Under the pieces are notes generated by a model. That model did not search any database. It was not told the DNA's origin and saw nothing but the letters and a program-made list of their open reading frames with translations. A stretch of 64,000 bases of DNA, taken from the NCBI GenBank assembly GCA_013368375.1, contig JAACJP010000003.1, positions 930,001 through 994,000 of the forward strand, written 5' to 3'. A program made the translations under genes and the position numbers. The DNA is from Tricholomella constricta (Eukaryota > Basidiomycota > Agaricomycetes > Agaricales > Lyophyllaceae). Shown piece after piece: positions 12,395-25,208 of this stretch; the first letter of the stretch is position 1, and every line of letters begins with the position of its first letter.

Positions 12395-13022
12395 CAAGTT
12401 GAGTGAATACTCTACTAAGTTCTTAGTGTTTAGAGTTGTTGGATAGTATGAGGTGTGTGGTATGCGTCTTGAACAGAATGGTTATCGCTTTGTATAGGTA
12501 GTAGCTCGTCTTGCGAGTGCCAGTGGAGATGGTCTCAAAGTGGGTATCGTATCCGAAAGCGATTCAACATCAACGTTTCAACGACCCCGCCGACGATGAC
12601 AGCAGCAACACAGCCTACCACGTGTCCGTCGATCAGACCTGGTTGAGTTATACATACCACCATCCTCCATAAACAGTAAAGTACAGTGTGTGTACTACGT
12701 ATTTGGGCGCACCATACTCAAGTCTGACCAGCGACCCACTTAAATCTAAGATGTATTTCACCAGGGCCAGTATGATAAAGAGTGTATCAAAGTGAAAGTA
12801 TTGCAAAGTGATGATGATATTGTATGGCCCCCAAAAAAAGTCAGGGTGTTGCTCGGGTATTAGACTGGTAGTCTTAGTGCTACGAATTGTTCCAAGGTCC
12901 ACCGCTAGAAGAATACGGATGATAGTATGACGGAGGAGGCGAATGATGTGCGGAGGGTATATCAAATAATAGATATCGGGCATTGGCGGGCCATGAGGAT
13001 GAAAGTGATGCAGTCGTCGTCT
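12395..13022. other. Intergenic region: DUF3684 promoter and chitin synthase 3' end
   Basis: 628 bp between two minus-strand genes. The left part is upstream of the DUF3684 start; the right part should hold the chitin synthase 3' untranslated region. No further coding exon or repeat was recognised. Confidence 0.5.
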
Positions 13023-16000
13023 TCAGAATCTCGTAGCGGGGTCCAAGGGACCCAAAGGACCATAACGTTCTCCAGAACCATGCCTTCCTCCTGGTGCACC
13101 TCTCAAAGGCTCCCCACTCATATTGATCGTTGGCGATGTTGGCGAGATCATATTTGGTAAGGGTGCACCGACACCAGGGGATGCCGACCGTGTCAAAGGT
13201 GCATATCCATCCCCGTTGACGTTCGCTAATTGTGTTGTGGAGCCGTCAGATAGTTGGTATCGAGGGGCATAGGTTGATGCAGGTGGTGTGGGTCGATCGT
13301 CAAAACCCGTCTGCAGCATAGCTTCGAGTTCCGCACCCCCTAAGGTTTTTGCTGTCTGTAACTGGTTTCGAGGCACCAATAAACCGACAGGTGGTGGGGG
13401 ATACTGAGTATTGTTCTCGTTATATGCACCGATCTGGGGTCCCCAGTGGTCATCGTCCGAGGATGCAACTGATACGGTATCAGAGCCATCGTACTGGCTT
13501 CGTGAGTCCATGCCTCGGACACTGAGCAGCTCGCCATCGCCAGCGATGTACCCAGAAGGGTGCGAGCGCTCGAAGTCTCTCCGGCGTCGTTCCTCTCGCT
13601 TGAGCTTCCGCAGTCGTGAACGCTCCCAGTCTTCCCAACGCCGCATGGGGAGTTCCGGTCCTTTAGACGCGCCACCTCCATCACCATGCCCTTCACCTTT
13701 CGCTTCACCTTCTACCTTCCTAGAAAACGAAACGTGCTCAGCCGTGCTGGAATTGGAAACAGCCATGAAGCATACCTCGTTTCACCCCAAGAAAAGTCAT
13801 CGAAATGCCAGAACGCGTAAACAGGTAACACGAAATTCCATATCGGCAAGGCAAAGAGGTAAACCATCATCCAGAACACGTAGATCACTTTTCTCGTCGT
13901 GATGAGGATGAGAATCGCTGGTAGACCGAGTACTGCAATCAAGAGCATAAGCGGGATGGCTTCCTCAAATGATTTCGGGGGTGACAAAGCGATCCCAACG
14001 ATCAAAGCATACGTTAGGGAGATGGCGATGGGGAGGACAACAGTTCCGATGAGATCCATGAAGACGACGAACTGCATGCTGAAACAGAAAGTGCCGCACA
14101 AGTTACGAACGAGGACGAGTTCCATGAGGTTGTGAATTGTAGAATTAATCCATCGTCGGCGTTGAGAAAGCAGGACGGGGAAGGTGTCGGGGACGATGGT
14201 TCGGCACTTTGCCTGGGGCAAAAACATCATCTTTCGATTAGGAAATGTTCGTAGGAGACAAGTGGTCAGGAAACGATCTTCACCAAGAAGCAGAAGATTC
14301 TTCTGGTGGAGAGTCGTTACTTCGGATTGGCTGTACTCCTTGACGATCTCGGGTTTGATGATGAGAGGAACCCAGTCATCACCGCTGGCTTTCCGTGCCT
14401 TTAGGCGGAACATGGAGAAGCAACCAGGCAGACATGACACACCACCAAAGACGGACTCGAAGGCTTTCGCGAGGTGATGGGAAATGAAGTACTCAAAAAC
14501 TTGAATTGCGGTGACCCAGGATTGTCGTTTGTTCGCTATCCGTGTTTCACCACAGACACCCATAATCATCTGATCGTGGTGCATGCAGTTGACAAGATAA
14601 CCCAAGGAGTCAGGGAAGACTTTTGTGTCAGCGTCGACCTGGAGGCACATGAGCTACCGCTTGAAGGGAAAATACAAGATCACTCACCATTAACACCACC
14701 TCGAAGAAATCAGGCGTCACTCCCATCAAGATATGAATCTTACGGAATAGATCGAAATCCAATGGGGTCATGCGGTCGTTGTACGTCACGCGAGAGAAAA
14801 AGTTCATGAGGATGAGTTGACTGTCACGTTTGCCTCGATTTCCAGGTTTCTTTTCTGTAAGTGCCTCCTGTTCTGTGCCACACTTGACCACAATAACGGT
14901 GGGTGTTCGACAACCAGCGACAGCTTTTCAAGCGAGTGTTAAGTTTGACGATCGAAATCGGAGTGATGAAAGAGTACGTACTATAATGACCAGCATAAAT
15001 CATTGCCCGATTCTGGGCTTTGGAACCAGAGCCAACAGCACCGTAGCTCATAGGCATCGGATTTCCAAACCGTGGATCCGCATCCAATAGCGAAACACAG
15101 ATATCGGGAGTGCTCCTCTTTTCGCCAGCGCCAGTGATCATGCCGTCTGCTACCACAAACAGTAATTTCCTCGCGTCCGAATAAGTCGTGGTCGAGATAG
15201 AATCCAGTGTGGTTCGCAGGGATTCCTCGCCTTCCGAGTAGCAAGTCACTAGGCAGACAGCAAAGAGCTCGGCGCCAATTTGACTCAAACTCATTACAGG
15301 AGCGGCGCCATCCGTACCGTTGATCAGGGTCGCGCTGGATGAAGATGCGATGGAACGAGCGGACTTGGTGACCTTGGACCGCTTCGTGCCGGCTGGTCCT
15401 GCCCAGGGAGCAGTTCCATTCTTGTTGTCTACGGAGATGTTCGCACCTTCGGGCATAACGGCTGGACTGATGGCAGAACGGTTCAATTCCTGGCTGTTGG
15501 GAGGCCCTGCAAGCTTCTCCGATAAAAACCAGTTAAAAACGCATGCCATGACAAAACGGACGAAAACTAGTCCGAGAATGACGATGAGGCCTGTATAGAG
15601 GAAAAGGGCTGAGACGAAACAGCCTGGCGTAACCTTGTCAATGTTCCCAGCAATGTACCGTTGCTTGAGGCAAGGAATGGCGGAAACGAGTTCGGGTCGA
15701 CCAGAGAAAAGGCGTGTTCCATCCTTGCCGCTTGCACTGGAAGCCTTTTTGAGGATGGCGCGGAGGGCTTTGTCAACAGGGTCGGTCGCAATAGCATTGG
15801 GATGGAGTCTGATGTAGGGCCTCATATTGAGGACAGCCCCGTCGAGGACGAGGTAGCTATCGAGGTCGGCTACTTGGTCCCACGAATAACCAGCGAGAAA
15901 GCGGGTGTTAGTGATGGAGAGGGTTTTATAAGTGGAGGACGCATTGATTGGACCCAGAGGACAAGGTGTGGCGGAGGAGCAGGGATCGTCTTGGGCAGCG

Positions 16001-16626
16001 CGAACATTTAGGCCCGAACACAAAGGGAAATCGCGGGCGGCGCGAGTGAAGGATGCGGTGATATCCTGACCTGGACGTCTGACGAGGTTTGCAAAGTCAA
16101 AACCTTGTGGGGCCTGGACGGATGTGACGTTGAACATGACACCCTGGACACCAAGGGTTCCAGGAACGCTCCCAACGCGTAGAAATCGACTGTCAGACGA
16201 AGCATTCTCGGGACAGAGGACCTTTTGGAAGCCAACGGTAGCGAAGCCGACTCCGGAGCAAAGAAGGAGGATGATGAAGCACAATGCGATCTTCTCTCTC
16301 CATGCTTGCCTGACCGCCTTGTCCTTCAAACCACCCAGGGAGCTAAGGAGAAAATTGGGGGCCCAGAAGGTGACGAGGAGGGAGAAATATCTCCAAGAAG
16401 TGGAGCCGTTATAGCTGTCGGTTTGGGGTTGGTGAGGGGCAGAACTGGATGTGGATGTTGGGAGGGGGACCTGGGGGTTAATCAAGGGGACGGGTGCAAC
16501 ACCACGCTCTGGCCGAGTAAGAGTCTTTGCCCTGCGGATGGTTGCTCCTGAAAGGGGAGGTTGCCGTGTAGTGGGAATGGGAACATCAGTGAGGTCGTAG
16601 TTTGACTGCTGAAAACGAAGGGCCAT
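13023..16626 (-). CDS. Chitin synthase, class IV (Chs3-like), 1146 aa
   Basis: Plasma-membrane, family-2 glycosyltransferase that polymerises UDP-GlcNAc into chitin. Four exons (16626-14982, 14923-14688, 14638-13776, 13719-13023) sum to 3441 nt and close in frame. Order along the protein: a Pro/Ser-rich cytosolic N-terminus; a first membrane pair ([14 protein letters not shown] and, after the luminal cytochrome-b5-like [19 protein letters not shown] region, [19 protein letters not shown]); the donor-binding start ([20 protein letters not shown]); the catalytic VDADTKV; the [14 protein letters not shown] loop; [11 protein letters not shown]; and the product-site [10 protein letters not shown]. 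Several membrane spans follow, then a long charged, Ser-rich tail. With no myosin head and a degenerate cytochrome-b5 region, the class IV assignment is the best fit. It diverges from the phosphatase gene across about 200 bp. Confidence 0.95.
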
Positions 16627-16829
16627 GGTATAAAGGATAGGAAATGGCTGACGCCCAAGACTTGAGCCCGGTGTGTGGACTGACGGAGACGAGAATGAGG
16701 GAAGAGGAAGGAATTAGCCAACGATCAGCGATGTGTCAAGAGACGCCAAGCGCACGTGGCCATCAATTGCGACCACAGCCGAGCGTCAAGATACGCTGAG
16801 GACGACGACGAACGTACACGGCCTCGCTC
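16627..16829. promoter_or_regulatory. Divergent intergenic promoter region
   Basis: The 203 bp between the start codons of chitin synthase (-) and the phosphatase (+) must hold both core promoters or be shared by them. I see no strong TATA box or other named element. The assignment rests only on the head-to-head arrangement. Confidence 0.5.
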
Positions 16830-18930
16830 ATGGCCACTCTAGTACAGTCACAAATCATCCCCCTTCCTTTCCCCAGAGATCCCTTGCCCGCGCCTTTTGT
16901 CGTCCCACCATCACCGCTCGACACATCAATCGCCGAGGTGCTTATCACTCCTGCCTCCCTCTCTCTCTTGAACTCATTCATTTCCCAGCTCGCGCCCCTC
17001 GCCTCGCAGCACCATACCAGCGAGTACAACCGCCTCAAGTTCGGTCTTCAAGGTACGTCTTGCTTGTTCCCTCGATCCCGATCACTCGGCTCACCCACAC
17101 CAGGATGCCCCATCAGATACCTCCCCCTCTCCAAACACCTTCCAGAGTTCTTCCTCCAGCTGCAGCAGCGCCAGGCTCAGTGTGCTCAAGAAAAGTCATG
17201 GTGGCCATCCAACAAAGCCCCCACCCCCGCAGCCTCCCCAATTATCCTTGGCTCGCGTGGCGCGCTACTCCAGGACACCCATCTTCAGAAAGAAATTGAA
17301 GCTGCCATGGCAGAGCCATTGCACAACAAACCATACAACCCCGCTTCGCTATCAACGGAAATGATCAATCACACTATAAAGACGTCGTTGACCCACCCGA
17401 TCAAGTGAGTGCACTAAAATATTCCTCGCCGCTCTTACGCTGACTATGTTGTAGTATTTCTGCCATAGTCCCACACGAACTCATTCCTCAGCTAGCTTCG
17501 CATCTCCTGATCAATCCCCTGTCACCCTTACCTCCAACTGTATTTGAAATCTCCCCGTCATTCTATTTGGATCGTCTCCTCACCCCGTCGTTCCCACACC
17601 GACAACGCGCCCCAAATCCAACGCCACCTCTTCAACCACGTGTTCTGGTAAAGAGTCTACGTACTCGCACAAGGGTTACTGAGGCTCTCCAGGCAGCCAT
17701 CAGCGGCAGCCTCTCTGGTGTGGTGCCGCCACAGAAACCTGAACAAAGGCATTCCCCGATCCTTATGCCACGTTCAGCGTCTATCGACATACTACCGTCC
17801 GAGAAGCCTTCAAAGATGACGCATTCCAATGCTTCGTCGATCTCCTTGTCATTGTCCTTGACAATTACCGACACTGATACTGCATCATCAAGTGGCGCAC
17901 ATAAACAGTCCTCAGAACCACCTCCGCTGAGTTTAAATACACCTAAGACAGCCCACGGGTGCGTTGAGATATATCGTTCACGCCCTGCTTATTGAACGTA
18001 CACTAGAACTCTCGATGACGGTGGCGCTGTTGGCCTACCACCGCTCACTGCTTGCAACCAAACCCCTCCGTTACTGATCGGTAACCTTTTCCTCTCCTCA
18101 TGTCCTGGAAAGAAGGGTATCGTCGTTCATCCAATTGCGATCGCTCTGCGCTAATATTTTCGGTTCTCAGTCCGCCTTCAAGGACCTGTAAAGGGGCGAA
18201 GTGGCGTTTGCAGGGATCTAGATACCGATTTGAGGAGAATGAAGGACTTAGGTGTCGGTTGTATCATCTGGTGAGCGATGATGTCGACAAAATATTGGAA
18301 GAAAGCTAAATCACTTCTCGCGAGCAGCTGCTTGGACGACAGCGAGCTAGAATTTCTGGGCGCTCCTTGGGTAGAATATGAGGCGTTGGCAAGGGCCAAT
18401 GGAATTGATGTTCTCCGGTCGGTCCTCATTCGCTGCTTCAAATATGCTGTGCTCATTGGCTGCCTTTTCTCGTCACTTCTAGTGTGCCGACCCCTGAAGG
18501 TCTCGCTCCACTGTCTCCGACGTGTCTGGATGCCGATCTCACCAAAGTCATCAATACCTATACGCTCCATGGAGTACCAGTGCTGGTGCATTGCCGTGGG
18601 GGTGTTGGACGGGCCGGAGTTATCGCATGCTGTTGGCTAATTCGCCTCGGCCTTTGTGGCTGGGTTGAAGCTGATGGAACTGCTTCTACTTGGAATTTCA
18701 ATGAAGAGAAGGGTTCCTGGAGTGGTTCTCAAATACCGCACCCGCCGGTGACTGGATCAAACGCGTGTGCAACCGGACCGAGAAAAGACACAATCATGTT
18801 CGTGGAAAAAGTCATCGCGGTCGTTAGACGGAGGCGGAGCCTGAAGGCGATCGAAACCTATGAGCAGGTACAGTTTCTCGTCGACTTTGTGGAGTATTTG
18901 AGGGCGCGACCGCATTCAGAGGAGGCTTGA
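16830..18930 (+). CDS. Dual-specificity-type protein phosphatase, 591 aa
   Basis: Cysteine-based phosphatase of the PTP/DSP superfamily. Seven exons (16830-17052, 17104-17404, 17455-17958, 18007-18116, 18171-18270, 18328-18417, 18483-18930) sum to 1776 nt in one frame. The first roughly 350 residues are Pro/Ser-rich and unlike known domains. The catalytic domain starts near PPLLIGNLFLSSCPGKK and includes GRSGVCRDLDTDLRRMKDLG. It carries the P-loop VHCRGGVGRAGVIACC, in which HC-x5-R is complete, so catalysis is expected. DLRRMKDLG and VPTPEGLAP, with downstream ADLTKVI, resemble the CDKN3/KAP-like group, but I do not assign a substrate. The first intron (17053-17103) is a multiple of three without stops, so a retained-intron form would stay in frame. 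Confidence 0.85.
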
Positions 18931-20071
18931 TCGGAGCGGATTCGTTCTATTCTTCGTAACGTTCATTTTCTTATTGCTAAATTATTACATACCTAGAATC
19001 TTTCGGGACTTGTTCGTTATCTGCAAATCCAAATAATTGGCCGGTACTTACCTTTTATGCCGTGGATCTGTCAACTATTACCAAACAAGCACTCAAATAC
19101 TATTGTACTTCCAATTCCTACTCACAGCCGATGCACGCTACCGCATATATGTTCTCTATGTCGGCTACACTAGTTTACGTCTGGCAGTTCGTATTATGAT
19201 AGTATGTAAACTTGGAGCACATCAAATGATGGCGAAAATTGAAAGGCTCGTGATGTGTCGACGAAAACAAAAGCACCGGTAGAGCCGTAATCGGTTCGTC
19301 CTTACAGCGACAGTCAATCCTTTGAGCTTCAAGCATCAAGGCAAACGGTTTTGAGAGTCTATATGTCTTTCCTGGAGATATTTCAGTAGTTTACGGCATC
19401 GATCCTGCTTAATTACTTTCGCAAGGTGCTTTTCTTGACCTCTTTTTTCTAGTGAAGCTAAATGATAGATTTTAGATGTTTCTCAGGAGTTTTGGCCTCT
19501 CCATTGTCGTTAATAGCTACTGCCAGTATTGGTCCCATGGATCATGCGCGCCGAGATTCTTCGACTGGTCGGAAGAGTTGTCCGGAAGCGGATTGCAAGT
19601 GGGTGGTTAAGAAAAAGGGAGACGTAAAGAGATGGGGACTAAGGGGCGGAGAGGGCTTTACGAGTCTGTTGAATACTGTCATATTGATTTCTGAAACTCC
19701 GCCGTCTCCAGTGCTCTTCCTTGAATCTTCCTATTCGTGTTAAATATTCTGGTGCTCGGCCGCTTTTTGTTTGTTGACACGTCAAACTAGGCTATCTCTA
19801 GAACAAACAGCTGAGGAAGACATTTAAAATTGTCATCTTTCAAATATTGATCGATAACCCGCTGTCGTGCAACTTGAATTGCGCCGCGAGAATGCGCCAC
19901 CAATTCCTTTTGTTATGTCATGTTTGAGCAGACGGTTATAAAGAGTGAAGCAAGCTTGGGCAAACGATCACCGGAAAAGGCAGTTTCGGAGATTATCGTC
20001 CCAAATATTGTGCGATTTCCAAAACACACCCCTAGCTGGGGTCCCCTCTAGGATAATCTTTCTCTCTCGGG
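18931..20071. other. Intergenic region, no gene recognised
   Basis: About 1.1 kb between two plus-strand genes. Only short unrelated open frames occur (the longest about 90 codons) and none shows a family signature. The last part is upstream sequence of SKI3. Confidence 0.5.
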
Positions 20072-23000
20072 ATGTCATTCGTAAAGAGCAAGCTCAAGTT
20101 GTCACGGGATGCCCTTGCAAAAAAAGATTACAGTACAGCCTGTGACGCGGCCACTCAAGTGTTAGAGTACGAGCCGGAGAATTACAATGCGTAAGTGCGA
20201 CTAGATGGCTAGACGTGAGCTCACAACATCCAACAGTAACGTATTCCTTGCGCTTACCCTTCTTGAACTGGGTCAATACGAAAAGAGCGAGCAAGTAATC
20301 TTCCTCATCACCATGTTTCTCTTCATGATCAAACTAAATTTCGACTAAGACGTACCTCCGTGCGACGACACTGAATAGAGAAAACCCGCTAGCCTGGCAG
20401 GTGAGTCTTGCATTGAGCTTCTCATACCTTGACCCCTTAATTTTCGCTAGGGATTATCTAAATTCTATGAGCGAAGGGAGGATTGGGAGAAGTTTGCAAA
20501 CAGCCTTCACCGTCTCATGGAGCTTTACAGCAGTCTGTGGGTTCAACAACACGAGTGGCCTGTTTAAGCTCTAACCAAAACACAGCAACGATGCGGTCAA
20601 ATGCGCTGAATCGTGGCAAAAACTCGTTGATTTGCGGCGTGAGAGGGGGACGCGGTTGCAGGTATGATATATCATTTGGTGCACTTTTCATTTAGATTGA
20701 AATCTTTTTTCCAGTTAATTGAGGCCCTGTCTCTTCTGCTTCCCCAATCCCCCATACACGCATTAGTGTCGAACCTACCTTCTCCTAATGTCACCGACCC
20801 ACAATCTTCCACAACCCAAATAGCGCAAACCGCAATTCATCATTCTCTCCCGCATCTCGAGGAAATCATCACATTAATTGAAAGCCACGAGGAAGAAACG
20901 ATGAAAAAAGAAGTAGAAAAGCGGAGAACCCGTCTTGGGGCAGCTGGACCTGAAGTCCTGAGGAAGGAAGTAGGAAGAGAGATTTGGGGAACTTCAAAGG
21001 CGAGGAAATTTTACTTTCATTCAGTCTAAATTTCACTAATATTTTACACAGCTGCCGGACCTTTATGATGAAATACTCAATCATCCCAATACTTCTGATG
21101 ATTTGCGACGTTCGACGGATGCCAAACTGCTGCGTTATAAGGAACGCTATTTACACGCAATACCAGACACATCGGAATGCTCACTGGAGAAGTCGAAGGT
21201 CCTGAAAGACGTGGACGAGCTGGTCGAGGGTGTTGTAATCCTCCAGATCCCCGACGAATTGGCATGGTCGATATTCTTAGAAGGCAAGGACTCTGAGACT
21301 GTCGGTGAGTATTGAATCCAAAATGCTTATCGACCTTACTCATTTCGACATGCCCAGCTGGTTACGATCACCGAATAGTTGGCCAGTTCATCCATTTGTT
21401 TCCCTCCTCGCCAGCATCTTCTCTGCTAAAAGGGTACTTTACTTACATGAACATACCGATCCTTGAAGACGATAATGAAGATGAAGTCGAAGCGCCTCAG
21501 AAGCTGACCGAAGCCGAGGAGGATCCTTTTGATACAATTTTGGTGCGCGTGAACCTGACGCAGCTTTTCCCAGCTCGTCTCACTATCAGTTTTCAGAATG
21601 CATATGCCGCCCAGCCCAACTCGACGATAGCTAATAGAGTCCTAGCGGAACTTTACATAGCAGAATTAGACTACGAGAATGCTATCAAGGTGGCTGAAAG
21701 CGGCCTTGAACTACTGAGTAAGTTCGAGAATAACACAGGACGCAGACTTCGAGGGTATGTTCTGTCTATATCCATAGCCTCCCCGGCTGATCATCCTCCA
21801 CAGTGTGCGCATAGGATACAAAACCATCTTAGCCACCTCCCTTGTCCACCTTTTCCCACCTAAGCATCATCCCCGCGCCTTGCGTCTTGTTGACGAAATT
21901 CTGTCACAATCTCCAGACAATGTGGCTGGCTTGATGGGGCGGGCTTACATTCTACAGGCAGCAGGCAAATGGGATGATGCCGCAGTACTATTTGCCAGAG
22001 TAGATGAATTCCTCCCCGATGATCTGAACGATGGAATACGCGCGCGGGAGGAAAATGCCTGGTGTCTCTGTCAGCTCCAACGTCTGGATGCTGGAATAGC
22101 CGCTTTCCAAAACATTGTCGATGTTCTGAAGGATCTGCCAGACCGTGGAGAGGACACAGCCCGGTGCTTATGGCGACTGGGCAAATTTTACTGGGAAATG
22201 GGAGGTAAGTCGTGAACGGATAAGTGTTCAAATCAGCTTTTTTATATATGCATAGCTTTCAAGCGCGACGAAGCGTATCGCTTCTTCATCTCGTCCCTTA
22301 AGGCTAATTCTAGCTATGCGCCAGCATTCACATCTTTGGGCATCTACTACGCCGAATCTGCTACACCATTAGATCCCAATCGCGCCTCCAAATGCTTCCA
22401 AAAAGCGTTCGAGTTGGATCCTCGTGAAGCCGAAGCAGCCCGAAGACTAGCAGAAGGGTTTGCAGAGGATCGCGACTGGGATCTTGTCGACGTTGTTGCT
22501 CGGCGGACTATCGAAGGCGAGGGTGGCTTAAATGCAGGTATCGAAGGAGCTAGCGTTTCTGCGTCCCTGCGTTATCTGCCGACCAATGCATGGGCCTGGA
22601 AGGCTGTCGGTGTCGTGGAGCTTGTAAGTTCAACTTATTAGACGTCCAACGGTCACAAGCCCCCTCATTTCAGCCATAGCATCGTCGCAATTACCCGCCG
22701 GCCATCCAGGCATTTCAAATAGCGCTGAGAGCAGAACCAGAGGACGCCTTATCTTGGGTCAGGTTGGGAGAGGCCTACAGTAAAGCCGGAAGGCACGTTG
22801 CGGCCACAAAGGCTCTTGAACGAGCGCTCGGGCTGAATCCGCATGATTGGATATGCTCCTATGTCATCGGCGACGTAAAGCACCAGATGGGCAACTTCAA
22901 GGATGCCATCGGCGCCTTTGAGTCGATTTTGGTGGACCGGCCTTCGGAGGTCGGCGTCTTGGTATCGCTTGGCCAGGCTTATTTGGATCAAGGCCGGTCA

Positions 23001-25121
23001 GAATCCTCCGAGGGTTTCCAAAATAGGGCAGAGCAATCATTCACAATGTCCATTACTGTGGGTCTGCGAACGATTCGAGAGAGCCCCGGATTTCGTGGCG
23101 TCGCGTGGAAAATAGTAGGAGATGCCATTTATGCACTATCAGGAAGACCCTCGTATACTGAGGAAAGTACGGTGCGGGAGGCTCTCGCGGGTGTTATTGG
23201 TCATTTACCATCGGAAAACGACCACCTGTCTGGGCTTGTGCCACCACCAACACTACTAGACGATCAACCTTTGACCAGGCTCAAGGTACTCGAAATTGCA
23301 GTGGCGGCTTATAGCTATCGAATTTCTCTCGGTTCATCTGAGACAACAACAAGCGGGAGTGCATGGTTCGATCTTGGAATCGCGCTCCATTCGTGGGCCG
23401 TCAAGTCGTCCAACAATGCTAATGCTCTCCAGGCACAGGCCAAGGTCGTTTCTTGTTTGACGCATGCCCTCCGCGAGGATCCGGGGAACGATCTGTATTG
23501 GATGGGATTAGGAGACGCGCATTTCCTTTCCAATGCGAAGAATGCTCAACACGCATATATCAAAGCACTAGAAATTGACTCCAAGGTAATTTTCTCCGTG
23601 ATTGATCGCTCTTGTCTATTTGCTCATTGTGTTGTAAAGAAAGCCTCCACATGGGCAAGTTTTGGCTTGCTCTGCTTGTACCATAATGACTTGGAATTGG
23701 CGAACGAAAGTCTTTACCGAGCTCAGACGCTGGACCCCGACTACGCCGTTGCATGGATTGGTCAAGCCCTTGTGGCCACAGCAAATGGACATGATACAGA
23801 AGCGACGGCTATGTTTGAACATGCAGTCGGTCTGACGCCCACAGTTGTAAGCTATACTTACCCTACCAGCTACATGGCCTTACCCTTTTTTATAGCCTGA
23901 AGGAGATCTCGAGTTTGCATCACGGTCCTTCAAAAGACATCGATGGTCAAGATACGACGCGCAACACTCCCTAGATGCCCTCCTTCCTGCCTTCTTCGTG
24001 CTGGACCGCTACTGCGGGCGGCGTCCGGACGACGCCACGGGACTTCACCTGTTCGCCCTTGTCTGCGAAAGCCTGGGGCACCTCCAGACAGGCGCTGGCC
24101 TGCTCGCACGCACCATTGCGATCTTGGAGGCGGCTTACGAAGTCTCCGAGGATCCTACGGTAGAGCGGCACTTTACGATCGCAAATTCAAACCTCGCGCG
24201 CATCCGGCTGGCGCTTCAGGACTTCCAGGGTGCCGCGCAGTCATTTGAGAGTGCTTTGGGGTTACTGCCGGAGAACGAAGAGCCGGAGACGATGGTGCTG
24301 CGCGCGCAGGCGCTGTTTGGGTCGGGCCTTGCCAGTTTCATGCAGGGTGATCTTGAGGCGGCGTTGGCGAACTTTGAGGCGGCGCTAGAAAGCGCCGGTG
24401 AGGATAAGACACTGAGGGGACAGGTAACGGTGCTGCTTGCGCAGACAATGTGGGCAATCCAGACGGATGAATTTAGGGAAAGTTCAAAAGCGCTGCTTCT
24501 TGAATGGTATGTTGGTTGCTTTGTCTTTTTGGTGCATGTATGTATGTGTATTAACGATCTGCGTATACACAGCATTTCGGCAGACCCGGAGAACTTGACG
24601 GCCATCAACACCCTCGCGGGCATGGGCGTGCTGACGGATGACGAGGGTTTAGTAGACGCTGCATTGTCGGAACTTCTAGCACTGCCACTAGAGCAACGGC
24701 ATGAGCTGGACCCGGGACGCAACGTCGATTACCTTCTGACGCAGTACCATCTGGGGCAGGTACGCGTGCTTCCATGAGCAGCATAATCGGGGACTGACAA
24801 AGCACGCAGCACGACGCGAAGAAGGCGGTGGCAGTGGCGCAGGGCGCGCTGTTCGCCGAGCCTTCGCGATCTGATGCCAGGACGGCGCTGGCGATGCTAA
24901 TGCTGCAGGAAGAGAAATACGATTCTGTTCTAGCATTGCTCTCGGGTTCGGACGAAACCAGCATCGACGATTTGCCCGTAACTTTAAAACTCCAAGCCAT
25001 CGCCTACTCGTTCGGCGACAAAGCGACTGCGCTCCGGAAAATTCAAAGAGCGGTCATGCTATCTCCATCGAACATGCAATGCTGGCAGACGTTGGCGTTG
25101 GTACGGTCCCAGTCGGTGTAG
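20072..25121 (+). CDS. SKI3: Superkiller protein 3 (Ski complex TPR scaffold)
   Basis: TPR scaffold of the cytoplasmic Ski complex, which with the Ski2 helicase and Ski8 feeds mRNA into the exosome for 3'-5' decay. It has many exons and is roughly 1,350 aa. The start is MSFVKSKLKLSRDALAKKD, directly at the first TPR (DYSTACDAATQVLEYEPEN), joined to NVFLALTLLELGQYEKSEQ, TYLRATTLNRENPLAWQ and GLSKFYERREDWEKF, which is the typical Ski3 N-terminus. TPR repeats continue throughout: AGLMGRAYILQAAGKWDDA; ALSWVRLGEAYSKAGRHVA; AWIGQALVATANGHDTEA; and the C-terminal LVCESLGHLQTGAGLLART. The C-terminus, QAIAYSFGDKATALRKIQRA followed by LALVRSQSV, also matches the family. No in-frame break was found at the exon joins I checked. 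Confidence 0.92.
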
Positions 25122-25208
25122 TTGGTCGATGAGTCGATGTGTGTATATTATGTATGCGATGTTGATATTATAGGCTAGGCGCACATGTACAAAGTCATTC
25201 CTTTCCCC